Notes: generated by a model not told the origin, from the letters alone. 64,000 nt of DNA from Tissierellales bacterium (GCA_028280805.1 JANQLB010000118.1:146069-210068), one strand, 5' to 3'; shown: positions 47,226 to 56,317, counted from the stretch's first letter. Program-made: numbers and translations.

Positions 47226-48218
47226 TTATTTTCCTAAAGTCGCTACCATAACAGCCTTGATTGTATGCATTCTGTTTTCAGCTTCATCAAATACTACGGA
47301 ATGTTTACTTTCAAATACCTCATCAGTTACTTCCATATCAGCTATTCCATGTTCTTGATAAATTTGTTCTCCAACTGTGGTATCTCTATTGTGGAATGCC
47401 GGTAAGCAGTGCATAAATATAACATCTTCATCAGCTTTTTTAATCATGTCCATATTAACCTGATATGGATATAGTTTTTTAATTCTTTGAGAAAATTGAT
47501 CTTCTTCACCCATTGATACCCATACATCAGTATAGATTACGTCTACACCTGTTACTCCTTCATCTATTGAGTCAGTTAAAGTTATTTTAGCTCCTGTTTC
47601 CTTCGCTATTTCTTGTGCTTCTTTAACCAGGTCTTCCTCTGGGAATAAATCACTTGGAGAAACTATTCTAAAGTCCATACCAACTTTAGCAGCACCAATC
47701 ATCAATGAATTAGCCATGTTATTTCTTCCATCTCCAACATATGCAAATTTAATTCCTTTTAATTTCCCTTTGTACTCTTTTACAGTAAGGAAATCTGCTA
47801 ATATTTGTGTAGGATGATATTTGTCTGTTAATCCATTCCAAACAGGTACGCCAGAATGTTCTGCTAATTGCTCAACTGTATCATGGCTAAATCCTCTAAA
47901 TTGAATACCATCAAACATTCTGCCTAACACTCTTGCTGTATCAGCTACAGTTTCTTTCTTACCTAATTGAATGTCATTTTTACCCAAATACTCTGGATGA
48001 GCACCTTCATCAACAGCTGCTACAACAAATGCACATCTAGTTCTAGTAGATGGTTTTTCAAATATCAATGCTATATTTTTTCCTTCCAGTGTTTTTGGTG
48101 TGATGCCTGCATACTTTAAACTCTTAAGGTCTGCAGATAAGTTAATTAGATATTCAATTTCCTTTGGAGTAAAATCCTTTAATGTTAATAAACTTCTTCC
48201 TTTTAGATTAAATGCCAT
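47226..48218 (-). CDS. arcB: Ornithine carbamoyltransferase
   Basis: A 330-residue transcarbamoylase. The carbamoyl-phosphate loop is [11 protein letters not shown] (about 54-64), then [14 protein letters not shown] (about 135-148), and the ornithine-binding [11 protein letters not shown] near 270 (His-Cys-Leu-Pro). Placement between arcA and arcC indicates the catabolic direction (citrulline phosphorolysis to ornithine and carbamoyl phosphate). It lies 65 bases after arcA and about 190 before arcC. Confidence 0.95.
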   Translation of the reverse strand: MAFNLKGRSLLTLKDFTPKEIEYLINLSADLKSLKYAGITPKTLEGKNIALIFEKPSTRTRCAFVVAAVDEGAHPEYLGKNDIQLGKKETVADTARVLGRMFDGIQFRGFSHDTVEQLAEHSGVPVWNGLTDKYHPTQILADFLTVKEYKGKLKGIKFAYVGDGRNNMANSLMIGAAKVGMDFRIVSPSDLFPEEDLVKEAQEIAKETGAKITLTDSIDEGVTGVDVIYTDVWVSMGEEDQFSQRIKKLYPYQVNMDMIKKADEDVIFMHCLPAFHNRDTTVGEQIYQEHGIADMEVTDEVFESKHSVVFDEAENRMHTIKAVMVATLGK

Positions 48219-48283
48219 TATAATACCTCCTAAGTATTTTTTTCATAGTATTTATAATTATTATAAAAGTTAATACTATGGTT

Positions 48284-49528
48284 TTATCTTTTTAAACTTT
48301 CTCTAATTAAAGGCATGCTCATACATCTAGGACCTCCACGTCCTCTAGATAGTTCTGAACTGGCCATCTCATGAACTTTAATACCATGATCTATAAGAAC
48401 TCTGTTAGTTACATAATTTCTTTCATATACTACAACTTCACCCGGTGAGATAGCAAGAGTGTTTGAACCATCATTCCACTGCTCTCTGGCTGCATCTATA
48501 AGGTTTCCACCTGCACACCTGATAAGTGTAACATTATCAAGCTCTAAATACTTCTTTAAAATATCCTTTAAAGTACCTTCCTCTTTGACAATACTTACAT
48601 CATTACCATTCTTTTTATCTCTAGAGATAGAAAAAACAGTTAGTGGTCCTTCTATAGCAGGATGTATTGTAAACTTATCATAATCAACCATTGTAAATAC
48701 TGTATCAAGGTGCATAAATGCCCTTCTTTTAGGAATATCAAATGCCAGAACAGTCTCAAACCCTTGATTGCTATAAAGAATTGTTTTTGCAAATTTTTCA
48801 ATTGCTACTGCATCGGTTCTAGCAGAAATACCTATAGCAATGACTTTATTACTTAATATCAGCTCATCTCCACCCTCAATAGGAGATCTTTCATTTCTAT
48901 CATACCATATGGGAATATCCTTGTCTTTAAATACAGGATGATACTTAAATATATATTTAGCAAAAAGTGTTTCTCTATTTCTTGTTTCAGTTTTCATACG
49001 ATTTAATGTAATACCCGAACCAATAGTTGCAAACGGATCTCTAGTAAAATATAGATTAGGCATTGGATCTGCAATAAAAGGATACCTTGAATCAATCATA
49101 TCTGATAAGGATTTATTCTTGCTATCAGGGAGCTCTGTCTTTCTTATTCCAGTCATCATTTTTCTTATCAGTTGTTTGTTAGTAAAATCTTTAAAAAAAT
49201 CTTTTATAATTTCTCTACTACCTTTACCTATTATATCAGCTTCATTAAGAAAATCTTCAATAATCATATTTTTTACTTCATCATTTATCATTGACTCAGA
49301 AGCTAGGTCATCTAAATATAAGACCTCAATATCATTATCTCTTAAAATATCAGCAAAGGCATCATGTTCTTTTTGAGCTATCTTTAAGTAAGGAATATCA
49401 TCAAATAGAAGTCTTTCCAGATATTCAGGCATTAAATTTTCCAACTCTTTTCCCGGTCTATGTAACAAAACTTTTTTAAGTTTCCCAATTTCTGATGTCA
49501 CATCTAGTACTCGATTATTTTTACTCAA
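48284..49528 (-). CDS. arcA: Arginine deiminase
   Basis: A 414-residue guanidino-modifying enzyme producing citrulline and ammonia from arginine. Family segments are [20 protein letters not shown] at the start, [14 protein letters not shown] (about 160-173), [12 protein letters not shown] (about 270-281), and the nucleophilic Cys402 in [12 protein letters not shown]. First of three arc genes. AAGGAGG precedes the ATG and an ARG-box-like site lies just upstream. No arginine-ornithine antiporter gene (arcD) is in the cluster. Confidence 0.96.
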   Translation of the reverse strand: MSKNNRVLDVTSEIGKLKKVLLHRPGKELENLMPEYLERLLFDDIPYLKIAQKEHDAFADILRDNDIEVLYLDDLASESMINDEVKNMIIEDFLNEADIIGKGSREIIKDFFKDFTNKQLIRKMMTGIRKTELPDSKNKSLSDMIDSRYPFIADPMPNLYFTRDPFATIGSGITLNRMKTETRNRETLFAKYIFKYHPVFKDKDIPIWYDRNERSPIEGGDELILSNKVIAIGISARTDAVAIEKFAKTILYSNQGFETVLAFDIPKRRAFMHLDTVFTMVDYDKFTIHPAIEGPLTVFSISRDKKNGNDVSIVKEEGTLKDILKKYLELDNVTLIRCAGGNLIDAAREQWNDGSNTLAISPGEVVVYERNYVTNRVLIDHGIKVHEMASSELSRGRGGPRCMSMPLIRESLKR

Positions 49529-49542
49529 AAGAATTCCTCCTT

Positions 49543-49560
49543 TATGTATTCTTATTCATG
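49543..49560. promoter_or_regulatory. ARG-box-like operator upstream of arcA
   Basis: On the minus strand CATGAATAAGAATACATA closely follows the ArgR/AhrC ARG box consensus. It lies downstream of the -10 and just before the ribosome binding site, so ArgR could activate or block here depending on arginine. Confidence 0.6.
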
Positions 49561-49591
49561 CTCATATCCTTGACATTGTACACATACTTTA

Positions 49592-49621
49592 ATTATAGTA
49601 AAATAATTTAATTTATGTCAA
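49592..49621 (-). promoter_or_regulatory. Promoter of arcABC
   Basis: Minus-strand -35 TTGACA (49616-49621), 18-base spacer and consensus -10 TATAAT (49592-49597), about 65 bases before the arcA ATG. Confidence 0.75.
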
Positions 49622-49791
49622 GCTCATAGCCCTTTGTATTTATTCATAAAATTTATAATTATTCATTTAATAAATATAACTTAACTAAAATTTTCAGATT
49701 ATTCTACTGAATTTCCTTAAACAAAAACATTATATAATTTTAATTTTTAATAACCTGAGATATTTATTCATTATTATAAATAAATATTTTT

Positions 49792-50526
49792 TTAAATAAA
49801 ATAAGTTTTCATAGCCTCTGATAATTCTATTACTGAATCATAACTTTCTTTTGCCTCATTCATAATTTTGTCTAGTCTGTATTCAGGTGAAAAATGGGTC
49901 AACACAAGTCTTTTAGCCTTTGCTTTTGTAGCAATAATGCCGGCTTCTGCCGGAGTCAAATGATTAGAATTTTCATTCTTGTCATTTTCCAATATTCCTG
50001 ATTCACATAGAAAAAAGTCAGCTTCATCAGCAAATTCCACAAGCCCTTCGTTATATGAAGTATCTGCTGAATATACAAAAACTTTATCCTTATTCTTTAC
50101 TTTAATTGCATAAGTTTTTACAGAATGTTGCATTTCTTTAAATTCAATTTCTAATCCATTAATATTAAGACCCTCTTCTTCATTTATTGGAATAAGCTTA
50201 AATGCATCATTGTAATTTAATCTATTTACCAGGTCTTCATCTTCCATAGGCAAATACAGAGGAATAGATCCACTAAACTTACCTTTAGATTTTTTTATTC
50301 CTATAGCATATTTTAATATTAATATATCACTCATATGGTCACTATGTAGGTGTGATAAAAGTACAGCATCCAATTCTTCAGCATCACATATATTAAGTAG
50401 TGCAGAAAGAACACCGTTTCCACAATCAATCAATATTTTTGTATCTTTTTCCTCTAATAAATATCCTGAACACGCCCCTCCAGCCTTTGGATAAGGTCCA
50501 TTGTTTCCAATCACAGTTAACTTCAT
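49792..50526 (-). CDS. Metallo-beta-lactamase-fold hydrolase, RNase Z-like
   Basis: A 244-residue MBL-fold protein. It starts MKLTVIGNNGPYPKAGGACSGYLLEE, and the zinc motif is LSHLHSDHMSD (about 57-67), with further ligands in YSADTSYNEGLVEF and LTHFSPEYR. The SHLHSDH motif and short length resemble RNase Z/ElaC-related hydrolases of the YhfI type in Firmicutes; no tRNA exosite arm is seen. Function beyond a phosphodiesterase-type hydrolase is not certain. Strong AGGAGG before the ATG; monocistronic. Confidence 0.82.
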   Translation of the reverse strand: MKLTVIGNNGPYPKAGGACSGYLLEEKDTKILIDCGNGVLSALLNICDAEELDAVLLSHLHSDHMSDILILKYAIGIKKSKGKFSGSIPLYLPMEDEDLVNRLNYNDAFKLIPINEEEGLNINGLEIEFKEMQHSVKTYAIKVKNKDKVFVYSADTSYNEGLVEFADEADFFLCESGILENDKNENSNHLTPAEAGIIATKAKAKRLVLTHFSPEYRLDKIMNEAKESYDSVIELSEAMKTYFI

Positions 50527-50644
50527 AACTATACCTCCTTGTACAAATGACTCTATTTAATCTATTCTTTCTTTATTATTAGTAATATATATAAATATAA
50601 TTCTCTAATAAAATAAAGGATAAATTGTGCTGTTTAACTATAAG

Positions 50645-50721
50645 CATCCAAATTCTAAACTTGCTTTATTGAAGAAAATATATAAGAAATGATTTGTATA
50701 TTTTTATTTAGAACTTGGATG
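50645..50721. repeat. Inverted repeat
   Basis: Arms CATCCAAATTCTAAA (50645-50659) and TTTAGAACTTGGATG (50707-50721) are complementary at 14 of 15 positions with a 47-base AT-rich loop. Confidence 0.6.
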
Positions 50722-50763
50722 TTTATAATGAGTTGTAGGAGTTATTAATGTTCTAAACAGTTG

Positions 50764-50798
50764 AACGTGTATTTTCTACTATGTTTTGAGGTTGGATG
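50764..50798 (+). repeat. 35-base dispersed repeat, second copy
   Basis: Matches 42028-42062 at 32 of 35 positions with the same strand sense. Both copies are non-coding and end in TTGGATG. Confidence 0.65.
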
Positions 50799-50835
50799 AT
50801 ATATATTTATTCTTTATTTTATTAATCTAAACTAT

Positions 50836-51537
50836 TTAATTTTTTTCTTTATCTAATAATCTTGCTATAACGGTTGCAAACTCTCCCCATGTAATATTAC
50901 TATTTAAATCATGTTCACCATACACCAGATTTTCATCTTTAAGTCTTTGAAAATTGTCTTCTGCCCAATGCTTTTGTGGTTTATTAAAATATTTTTGTGT
51001 AAACTTTATAATTCCTTGACTTATTGCGTTAGCCATCTTAGTTCTAAATTCGTCATTTTTTAATAATTCATTATCTTTTTTATTGGTTACAAAGGCTCCT
51101 TCAATAATTATAGACAATGCATTAACATTTCTTATAATATAATAGTAATCTTTTCCTTTACTATTTAATCTATTAAAGACCCTTCGTTTTTTAAGTCCAA
51201 GTTTTCCTAAATTATCAAGTATAAGCTCTCCTAATTCTTTTCCCTTTGAAGAACCAGCAGGATAAATCACTTCACTTCCAAAGGCCTCTTCTTTAACAGC
51301 TCCATTATTGTGAATTGATATACATATGTCACAATTCTGTGCATTAATTATATCTGCTCTTTCATATAAAGGTAAGGTAATATCTTCTTTTCTGGTCATA
51401 TAAACTTCAAATTGACTTCTTTTTAATATATCTTGAATTTTTAAAGCAATATCAAGATTAGCGTCTTTTTCTTTTAAATCAAATGCTACAGCTCCGGGAT
51501 CTTTCCCTCCGTGTCCGGCATCAATGCATATCTTCAT
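50836..51537 (-). CDS. N-acetylmuramoyl-L-alanine amidase (CwlD/AmiC-type, Amidase_3)
   Basis: A 233-residue zinc amidase. The Amidase_3 ligands are seen in IDAGHGGKDPGAV (His8, about 4-16), LPLYERADIIN (Glu near 54), ISIHNNGA (His near 75) and IIEGAFVTNKKDNELL (Glu near 142). No signal peptide is visible, which is odd for a wall hydrolase. A C-terminal tail of about 50 residues resembles one SLH-like or phage amidase tail (WAEDNFQRLKDENLVYGEHDLNSNITWGEFATVIARLLDKE), so a phage-endolysin-like origin is possible, as is a wall-bound spore or lysis function. Confidence 0.85.
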   Translation of the reverse strand: MKICIDAGHGGKDPGAVAFDLKEKDANLDIALKIQDILKRSQFEVYMTRKEDITLPLYERADIINAQNCDICISIHNNGAVKEEAFGSEVIYPAGSSKGKELGELILDNLGKLGLKKRRVFNRLNSKGKDYYYIIRNVNALSIIIEGAFVTNKKDNELLKNDEFRTKMANAISQGIIKFTQKYFNKPQKHWAEDNFQRLKDENLVYGEHDLNSNITWGEFATVIARLLDKEKN

Positions 51538-51632
51538 AATTATCCTCCAATTTCCATATATTTTTATAGCATTATTATATTTTACTATGCTATACTAAAT
51601 TGTATGATTGGAGGAATAAATCTTCTACAAAG

Positions 51633-51818
51633 TTATTCATACTTCTCTCTCTTAAAAATTGCCATTACATTTCTACCGTTTTTTGTATCGTTTATACTTA
51701 CTAATTCCCATCCTTCTTCTCCTAGTAAATTCATTTTATTTTCATCTTTTTTAGTTAAAATGATATTTACTATACCTTGAGTTTTAAAATTTTCAATTTT
51801 ATACTCAAATTTTTTCAA
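51633..51818 (-). CDS. Small DUF4177-like protein
   Basis: A 61-residue protein with the typical short pattern of DUF4177: YKIENF near the start and LNLLGEEGWELVSI-like core (here MNLLGEEGWELVSIND, about 29-44), then a basic end. It starts with TTG behind AAAGGAGG. Function of the family is unknown. It stands between the amidase gene and the divergent acidic-protein gene. Confidence 0.75.
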   Translation of the reverse strand: MKKFEYKIENFKTQGIVNIILTKKDENKMNLLGEEGWELVSINDTKNGRNVMAIFKREKYE

Positions 51819-51971
51819 AAGTATAACCTCCTTTCAAGTATATTGTAACATAATTAGTATAATTGTAATTTTCGTAAATAATTTTACATATAATAAGATA
51901 AATTAGCAATCATATTATATTTTAGTGTATAATTTATTATGAAGTTTTTTTTAAAAGGAGGATTTGATTCT

Positions 51972-52460
51972 ATGTTTAAAAATGAAATTGAAATTAATGA
52001 GCTTAATAAGCTTTATGACGAGATTTATTATGGAAACTTTGATGAAATTGAATCTGCATTAGACATTTTAACTAACTGTATTTCTGAAAAAGAATATCAA
52101 GAATTTGAATTTTATCCTAAAAACATGGAAGAAATAACTGATGTTATCATTGAGCTTTATGATGAAGTCGTTGAAGTTTTAGATGATGAGGGAATAAGTG
52201 AAATTAAAAGTTTTGTTTTAGAAAAAAAAGATAAAATACTTAATCGAGAGATGGATGAAATACTGGAAAATGAATATATGAAATATTTGGATGAGGATTA
52301 TGATCATGAACTTATAGATGAAGATAAAGAAGAATATGAAGATATTTACGAAAATAAAGAGTACAAAGAGAATGAAGATTTTAATACGGAAGAACAACTT
52401 AAAGATGATCTTGAAGATGATCTTGAAGATGATTATAACGACGATTACGACGATTATTAA
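51972..52460 (+). CDS. Acidic protein of unknown function
   Basis: A 162-residue protein, not recognised. Residues 1-100 look helical and charged (EINELNKLYDEIYYGNFDEI, MEEITDVIIELYDEVVEVLD). From about residue 100 on it is almost entirely Asp, Glu, Lys and Tyr, ending in repeated DDLEDDLEDDYNDDYDDY. No signal peptide or membrane helix. GGAGGATTTGATTCT precedes the ATG of MFKNEIE; the frame is open 11 codons upstream without a good site. A perfect terminator follows. The tail could bind metals or basic proteins, which is speculation. Confidence 0.7.
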   Translation: MFKNEIEINELNKLYDEIYYGNFDEIESALDILTNCISEKEYQEFEFYPKNMEEITDVIIELYDEVVEVLDDEGISEIKSFVLEKKDKILNREMDEILENEYMKYLDEDYDHELIDEDKEEYEDIYENKEYKENEDFNTEEQLKDDLEDDLEDDYNDDYDDY

Positions 52461-52466
52461 AGTATA

Positions 52467-52496
52467 AAACGGCCTTTTATTTTGGCCGTTTTTTTT
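52467..52496 (+). terminator. Terminator after the acidic-protein gene
   Basis: Perfect 8-bp stem AAACGGCC / GGCCGTTT with a 9-base loop and a run of eight Ts in the plus-strand sense. Confidence 0.92.
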
Positions 52497-53088
52497 ATCC
52501 AAGCTTTGCTTGATCATTATTAATTGAAAGTATATAGTCAATTGAATTTGAAGGCTTATAGAAGTATTGTAGATTTATACCAGATTTCTTTTCTTCTACA
52601 TAAATCTTATTGAAAATTGTAAATATAACTTTATAATCATATCCATCAAAATCATATTGCTTTAGTCTTTCGATGATAAAACCTGCTAATTCATCATCTA
52701 GTTTAAAGATGTCATAATCACTTTCTTTAAAAATATCTTTCATCTCTGGAGATTCTCTTATATCAATTTCAGAAATTTGATATAATAAGCTAAAGTGATT
52801 TTCTATATTTTCTACTAGATTTCGCCACTTCTCTAAACCTGCATTGTTTATCTTAGCTAGAATTTTATTATTATCCTCCCAATACTTTATTATCAAAATT
52901 TTTGCACAATAATTATAGGCTGATTTTTTGACAAAAAGGTCACACCATATATCTTCATTAAGTTTTTTATTCAGTCCAAATTTAACTTTGTACCTTTTTA
53001 GCACTCCTCTTTGATCATATTTATACTTCATTTTGAAAAAATTTACAAACTCTATAAAATCAGAAATTATATCATTTATAAATTTCAT
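52495..53088 (-). CDS. Isolated N-terminal-domain-like fragment of an N6-adenine DNA methyltransferase
   Basis: A 197-residue protein. The middle (FVKKSAYNYCAKILIIKYWED) and the C-terminal segment (FTIFNKIYVEEKKSGIN, then QYFYKPSNSIDYILSI) follow the pattern of Eco57I/type IIG methyltransferases just before motif I, where the sequence is usually LGQFYTP-x3-VDYIL. The protein stops ten residues later, so motif I and NPPY are absent. GGAGGTAATAGG precedes the ATG. It is either a truncated gene or a small protein built on this domain. Converges with the acidic-protein gene. Confidence 0.5.
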   Translation of the reverse strand: MKFINDIISDFIEFVNFFKMKYKYDQRGVLKRYKVKFGLNKKLNEDIWCDLFVKKSAYNYCAKILIIKYWEDNNKILAKINNAGLEKWRNLVENIENHFSLLYQISEIDIRESPEMKDIFKESDYDIFKLDDELAGFIIERLKQYDFDGYDYKVIFTIFNKIYVEEKKSGINLQYFYKPSNSIDYILSINNDQAKLG

Positions 53089-53404
53089 CCTATTACCTCC
53101 TCATTAATTCTACTAATATTATTTCCATTTTTTAGATATATATTACCTATTTTTAGTAAAATTTATTTATACTATATTATACTCATGAAAAGATAAATTG
53201 TACAAAATCAAAAACAGACTAGTTTATCTAAAAATTAACATAAGGCAGTCAAAAAAATTCTATTCCGCTTAATTCAAAATTCAACTATAAAAAAAGTGGA
53301 CTTAATCTAAAAAATTTTTAATAAAAAATAGAGCTAGAAACTATTAAGTCCTAACTCTTGTATCATGTATTTATTATTAATGAGATATACATTTTAAATT
53401 ACTA
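53089..53404. other. AT-rich intergenic region
   Basis: Contains one weak inverted repeat, GGACTTAAT (53298-53306) with ATTAAGTCC (53343-53351), in a position to act as a poor terminator of the aminomutase gene. No gene or RNA recognised. Confidence 0.5.
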
Positions 53405-54688
53405 TTAATTATATCCTATAAGCTCTTTAAAATCTTTAGTCTCATGATTTTCATACTTGATTATTTTACCTTCCCATGTTCTAATCATAATATAATCTTT
53501 ACCTCTAGATATAAGATATTGTGGCAGAATAGGAGTTTTACCCTGCCCTTTAGGGGCGTTAACAATATAGGTTGGTATTGCCATTCCTGATGTATATCCT
53601 CTTAGATATTCCATTATTTCTATACCATCATCAATTGATGTATTGAAATGTTTTGTTCCCTCAACATGCTTTGAATGAAAAATATAATATGGTCTTACTC
53701 TAATTTTTAAAAGTTCATGATTTAAGCATCTCATTACATATTTGTGATTATTAATACCATTTAACAAAACAGCTTGATTACCTAAGGGAATTCCTGCGTT
53801 AGCAAGTTTTTCACAAGCTTCCTTAGCTTCTCTTGTAACTTCCTGTGGATGGTTAAAGTGAGTATTAATATATATAGGATGATATTTCTTTAACATATCT
53901 ACTAACTCATCATTAATTCTTTGAGGTAAAGTTACTAATGTCCTTGAGCCAATCCTCACATACTCTACATGTGGAATAGATTTAAGCTGTTTAAGAATAA
54001 ATTCAAGCCTGTTAGTTGGCAAACTAAGAGGATCTCCTCCTGTGATTAAAACATCTCTTATTTCAGGATTGTCTCTAATATAATCAATAGACTGCTGTAT
54101 TATCTGTGTAGGTCTATGTTCATCTTTGTTGCCAATATTTCTTCTTCTTTGACAATGCCTACAATACATGGCACATTCATTCGTAACATTTATTATTAAT
54201 CTATCAGGATACCTTCTTGTAATACTTCCTGTAGGATTAGTATATTCTTCAGACATTGGATCTCTTTCACCACAGATCTCAACAATCTCCGCTCCGGTAG
54301 GTACAGACAATAATCTTATAGGGTCATATATATCATTTGGATTTATTAAGCTCGCATAATATGGAGATATTGCCCATCTATGTTTTTTAGAAACCTCTCT
54401 TATATGCTTTTTATCTCTATCTGTTAGATTGATTATTTTTTCTAAAGTTTCAATATCTTTTATTCTATTTTTTAAATGCCACTTATAATCTTTCCAATCT
54501 TCTTCACTTGCTCCAAATAATTGAAGAATTTTTTGTTTAGATTTCTTAAATTGATCATCCATAAACAATCCTTTAGGAATATTTTCTCTAGCTTCTAGAT
54601 AATCAGTTATTTTTGACTTTAGTTCATCGGCTCTTTCTAATGATATTTCTCTTTTTTTACATAATTCTCTGTTTTCTGTCACTATCAT
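53405..54688 (-). CDS. eam: Glutamate 2,3-aminomutase (lysine 2,3-aminomutase family)
   Basis: A 427-residue radical-SAM and PLP-dependent aminomutase. The cluster motif is CAMYCRHC (Cys172, Cys176, Cys179), the PLP lysine is Lys384 in APKGQGKTPI. The two aspartates that bind the lysine side chain in true lysine 2,3-aminomutase are replaced: Lys340 (FHSKHVEG) and Asn377 (IVNAPKG), the substitutions reported for clostridial glutamate 2,3-aminomutase. It would make beta-glutamate, an osmolyte. Gene is monocistronic with AGGAGGA before the ATG. Substrate assignment is by these two residues only. Confidence 0.85.
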   Translation of the reverse strand: MIVTENRELCKKREISLERADELKSKITDYLEARENIPKGLFMDDQFKKSKQKILQLFGASEEDWKDYKWHLKNRIKDIETLEKIINLTDRDKKHIREVSKKHRWAISPYYASLINPNDIYDPIRLLSVPTGAEIVEICGERDPMSEEYTNPTGSITRRYPDRLIINVTNECAMYCRHCQRRRNIGNKDEHRPTQIIQQSIDYIRDNPEIRDVLITGGDPLSLPTNRLEFILKQLKSIPHVEYVRIGSRTLVTLPQRINDELVDMLKKYHPIYINTHFNHPQEVTREAKEACEKLANAGIPLGNQAVLLNGINNHKYVMRCLNHELLKIRVRPYYIFHSKHVEGTKHFNTSIDDGIEIMEYLRGYTSGMAIPTYIVNAPKGQGKTPILPQYLISRGKDYIMIRTWEGKIIKYENHETKDFKELIGYN

Positions 54689-55155
54689 TCCTCCTTAAAA
54701 ATTATAATTATATGAAAACATTTATAATATATTGTGTTAAATAAATTATGAAAATATTAGTTATTAAACACAATATTAAAAATGTTAGAATTAAATTTTT
54801 ATTAAAATTTCTGTTATTATCATAATATCCATTGCCATTATCTGTTATACAAAATCTACATATAGAGTCTTTAAATTGTACTATTTTTAAAAAAATAGTA
54901 AAGTTAACAAAATTTTAGCATAAATAGTTAACTAAAATGGTGCATAATAATACATCTACGAACATGTATAAATTTTCATGTGTAAAAATACTATTAAATA
55001 TAAAAAACTAATTGGATTGTAAATAGAAATCTAAAAAACTGATAAGATTTAATTGTGAAATGAGATTTCCACGATTTGAAAAAATTCAGATACTTAACAT
55101 TATACTGTATTTTTATTAGCTTGTCAATATTTACTAAAGTAGTGTGGTGATTAAA
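54689..55155. other. Divergent AT-rich intergenic region
   Basis: About 0.47 kb between the aminomutase gene and the membrane-anchored orphan. Very AT-rich, likely holding promoters for both. No RNA, palindrome or repeat stands out. Confidence 0.5.
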
Positions 55156-56160
55156 ATGAAAAATTTATTATCTATATTTGTTTTATTAATACTATTGGTA
55201 TCTATTTTTTTAACAAAAGCATATTATGATGCAGCTATGCTACATACTACCTTTAGTCAAGTCTTTCTCTTTCAGGAAAAGCTTACAAATCAGCTAATTG
55301 ACAATTATTTCTCTACTGACGAGAGATTAAAAAAACAAGCAGAAAAATCTATTAAAAGAATAGTGTTAAAGGACTTAGAATATAGCAATTGGTTAAATTA
55401 TATAGACTATATTGAAATTAGTATTTATCCAATAAAAATACAAAATATATCTAAGGAAGAATTAATAATAGCTTTAAATCTTTCTCAAGATGAAGGAATT
55501 ATGGTTATTTACAAACACCAAGACGTTGGATATATATATAGTAATAAGATAGAAGATTTAACATTTATAAAAGATGTTAAAAGAATAAAAAATCCACTTA
55601 ATAATAGAATTTTTTTAATCGTTGAGGAACTGCTGGATGAAAGTATAGGTGCATACTTTATTGATAATTTTATTAGAGTTTTTACTCTTATTGATGGTAA
55701 ATATAATGAGGTATATAGACAATCTTTAGATTATAACGCATATTATTATGAAAAATGGACAGATCCATCAATTGAAAACCCAAAATGGCTTAAACTTAAT
55801 GAAAAGGCTATCTTAGATTATATTATTACTACAGAAGGTAAAAATACTATTAATACTTCTAAAAATATTTCTAAGTATAAAAGTAATAGTACACAGTTAG
55901 ATACTATACCACAGGACTTTATATTAGTTACTGAAAAAAGCTTTGACATTACCAGCATATGGAGTGAGGATTATAAATATTTTATACAAGGAACCGCCAA
56001 GATTAAACATAGCAATGAAACAGTCGGAATAATGGAAATCTCTGAACAAGCAGCCGATTCATTACTAAGTTTATCAAATAAGTACTATAAAGTAATTGAT
56101 AGAAATGGTAAAATAAATTATATGGCAGAAGATAATCTAGAAATTATAGATATGTATTAA
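55156..56160 (+). CDS. Membrane-anchored protein of unknown function
   Basis: A 334-residue protein, not recognised. It has an N-terminal signal anchor (MKNLLSIFVLLILLVSIFLTKA, about residues 3-20) and a large extracytoplasmic part rich in Tyr, Asn and Ile. A rough hydrophobic segment near 145-170 (IFLIVEELLDESIGAYFIDN) probably is buried. No zinc, nucleotide or wall-binding motif is seen. GGTGA precedes the ATG; the GTG in frame four codons upstream overlaps it. It is followed by 0.16 kb with a 66-base repeat and then the AlaX-like gene. Could be spore-related, but no evidence. Confidence 0.6.
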   Translation: MKNLLSIFVLLILLVSIFLTKAYYDAAMLHTTFSQVFLFQEKLTNQLIDNYFSTDERLKKQAEKSIKRIVLKDLEYSNWLNYIDYIEISIYPIKIQNISKEELIIALNLSQDEGIMVIYKHQDVGYIYSNKIEDLTFIKDVKRIKNPLNNRIFLIVEELLDESIGAYFIDNFIRVFTLIDGKYNEVYRQSLDYNAYYYEKWTDPSIENPKWLKLNEKAILDYIITTEGKNTINTSKNISKYKSNSTQLDTIPQDFILVTEKSFDITSIWSEDYKYFIQGTAKIKHSNETVGIMEISEQAADSLLSLSNKYYKVIDRNGKINYMAEDNLEIIDMY

Positions 56161-56215
56161 TATGAAATAAGAATTAAGTTTAATTAAATATAGATACGTA
56201 GTTATCTTATCCAGA

Positions 56216-56281
56216 TACTTACAATTCTTTACTTTTAGCTTTAGAAGCTAGGGTATTAGATTTTTAAACTGTCGAATAAAT
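56216..56281 (+). repeat. Dispersed 66-base repeat, copy 2
   Basis: See copy at 47109-47174. Flanking similarity starts near 56196. It contains a small hairpin TAGCTT-TAG-AAGCTA (56237-56251) that is not fully kept in the other copy. Confidence 0.7.
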
Positions 56282-56317
56282 GTTTATTTTAAATATTATG
56301 AAAGGATGATAATTATA

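Larger units (their letters stand above)
50527..50835. other. Intergenic region carrying repeats
   Basis: No gene seen. It contains an inverted repeat (50645-50659 with 50707-50721) and the second copy of the 35-base repeat (50764-50798). Between them the stretch TAGGAGTTATTAATGTTC and TAAACAGTTGAA (50737-50766) loosely resembles part of the 66-base repeat near 47.1 and 56.2 kb. Confidence 0.5.

Noticed and set aside
52218..52541. 107-codon minus-strand frame opposite the acidic protein
   Set aside because: Mirror image of the Asp/Glu-rich codons, giving Ile/Phe runs; no ribosome binding site.
53405..54688. Lysine 2,3-aminomutase (ablA)
   Set aside because: Both lysine-binding Asp positions are changed to Lys and Asn, and no ablB acetyltransferase is adjacent.
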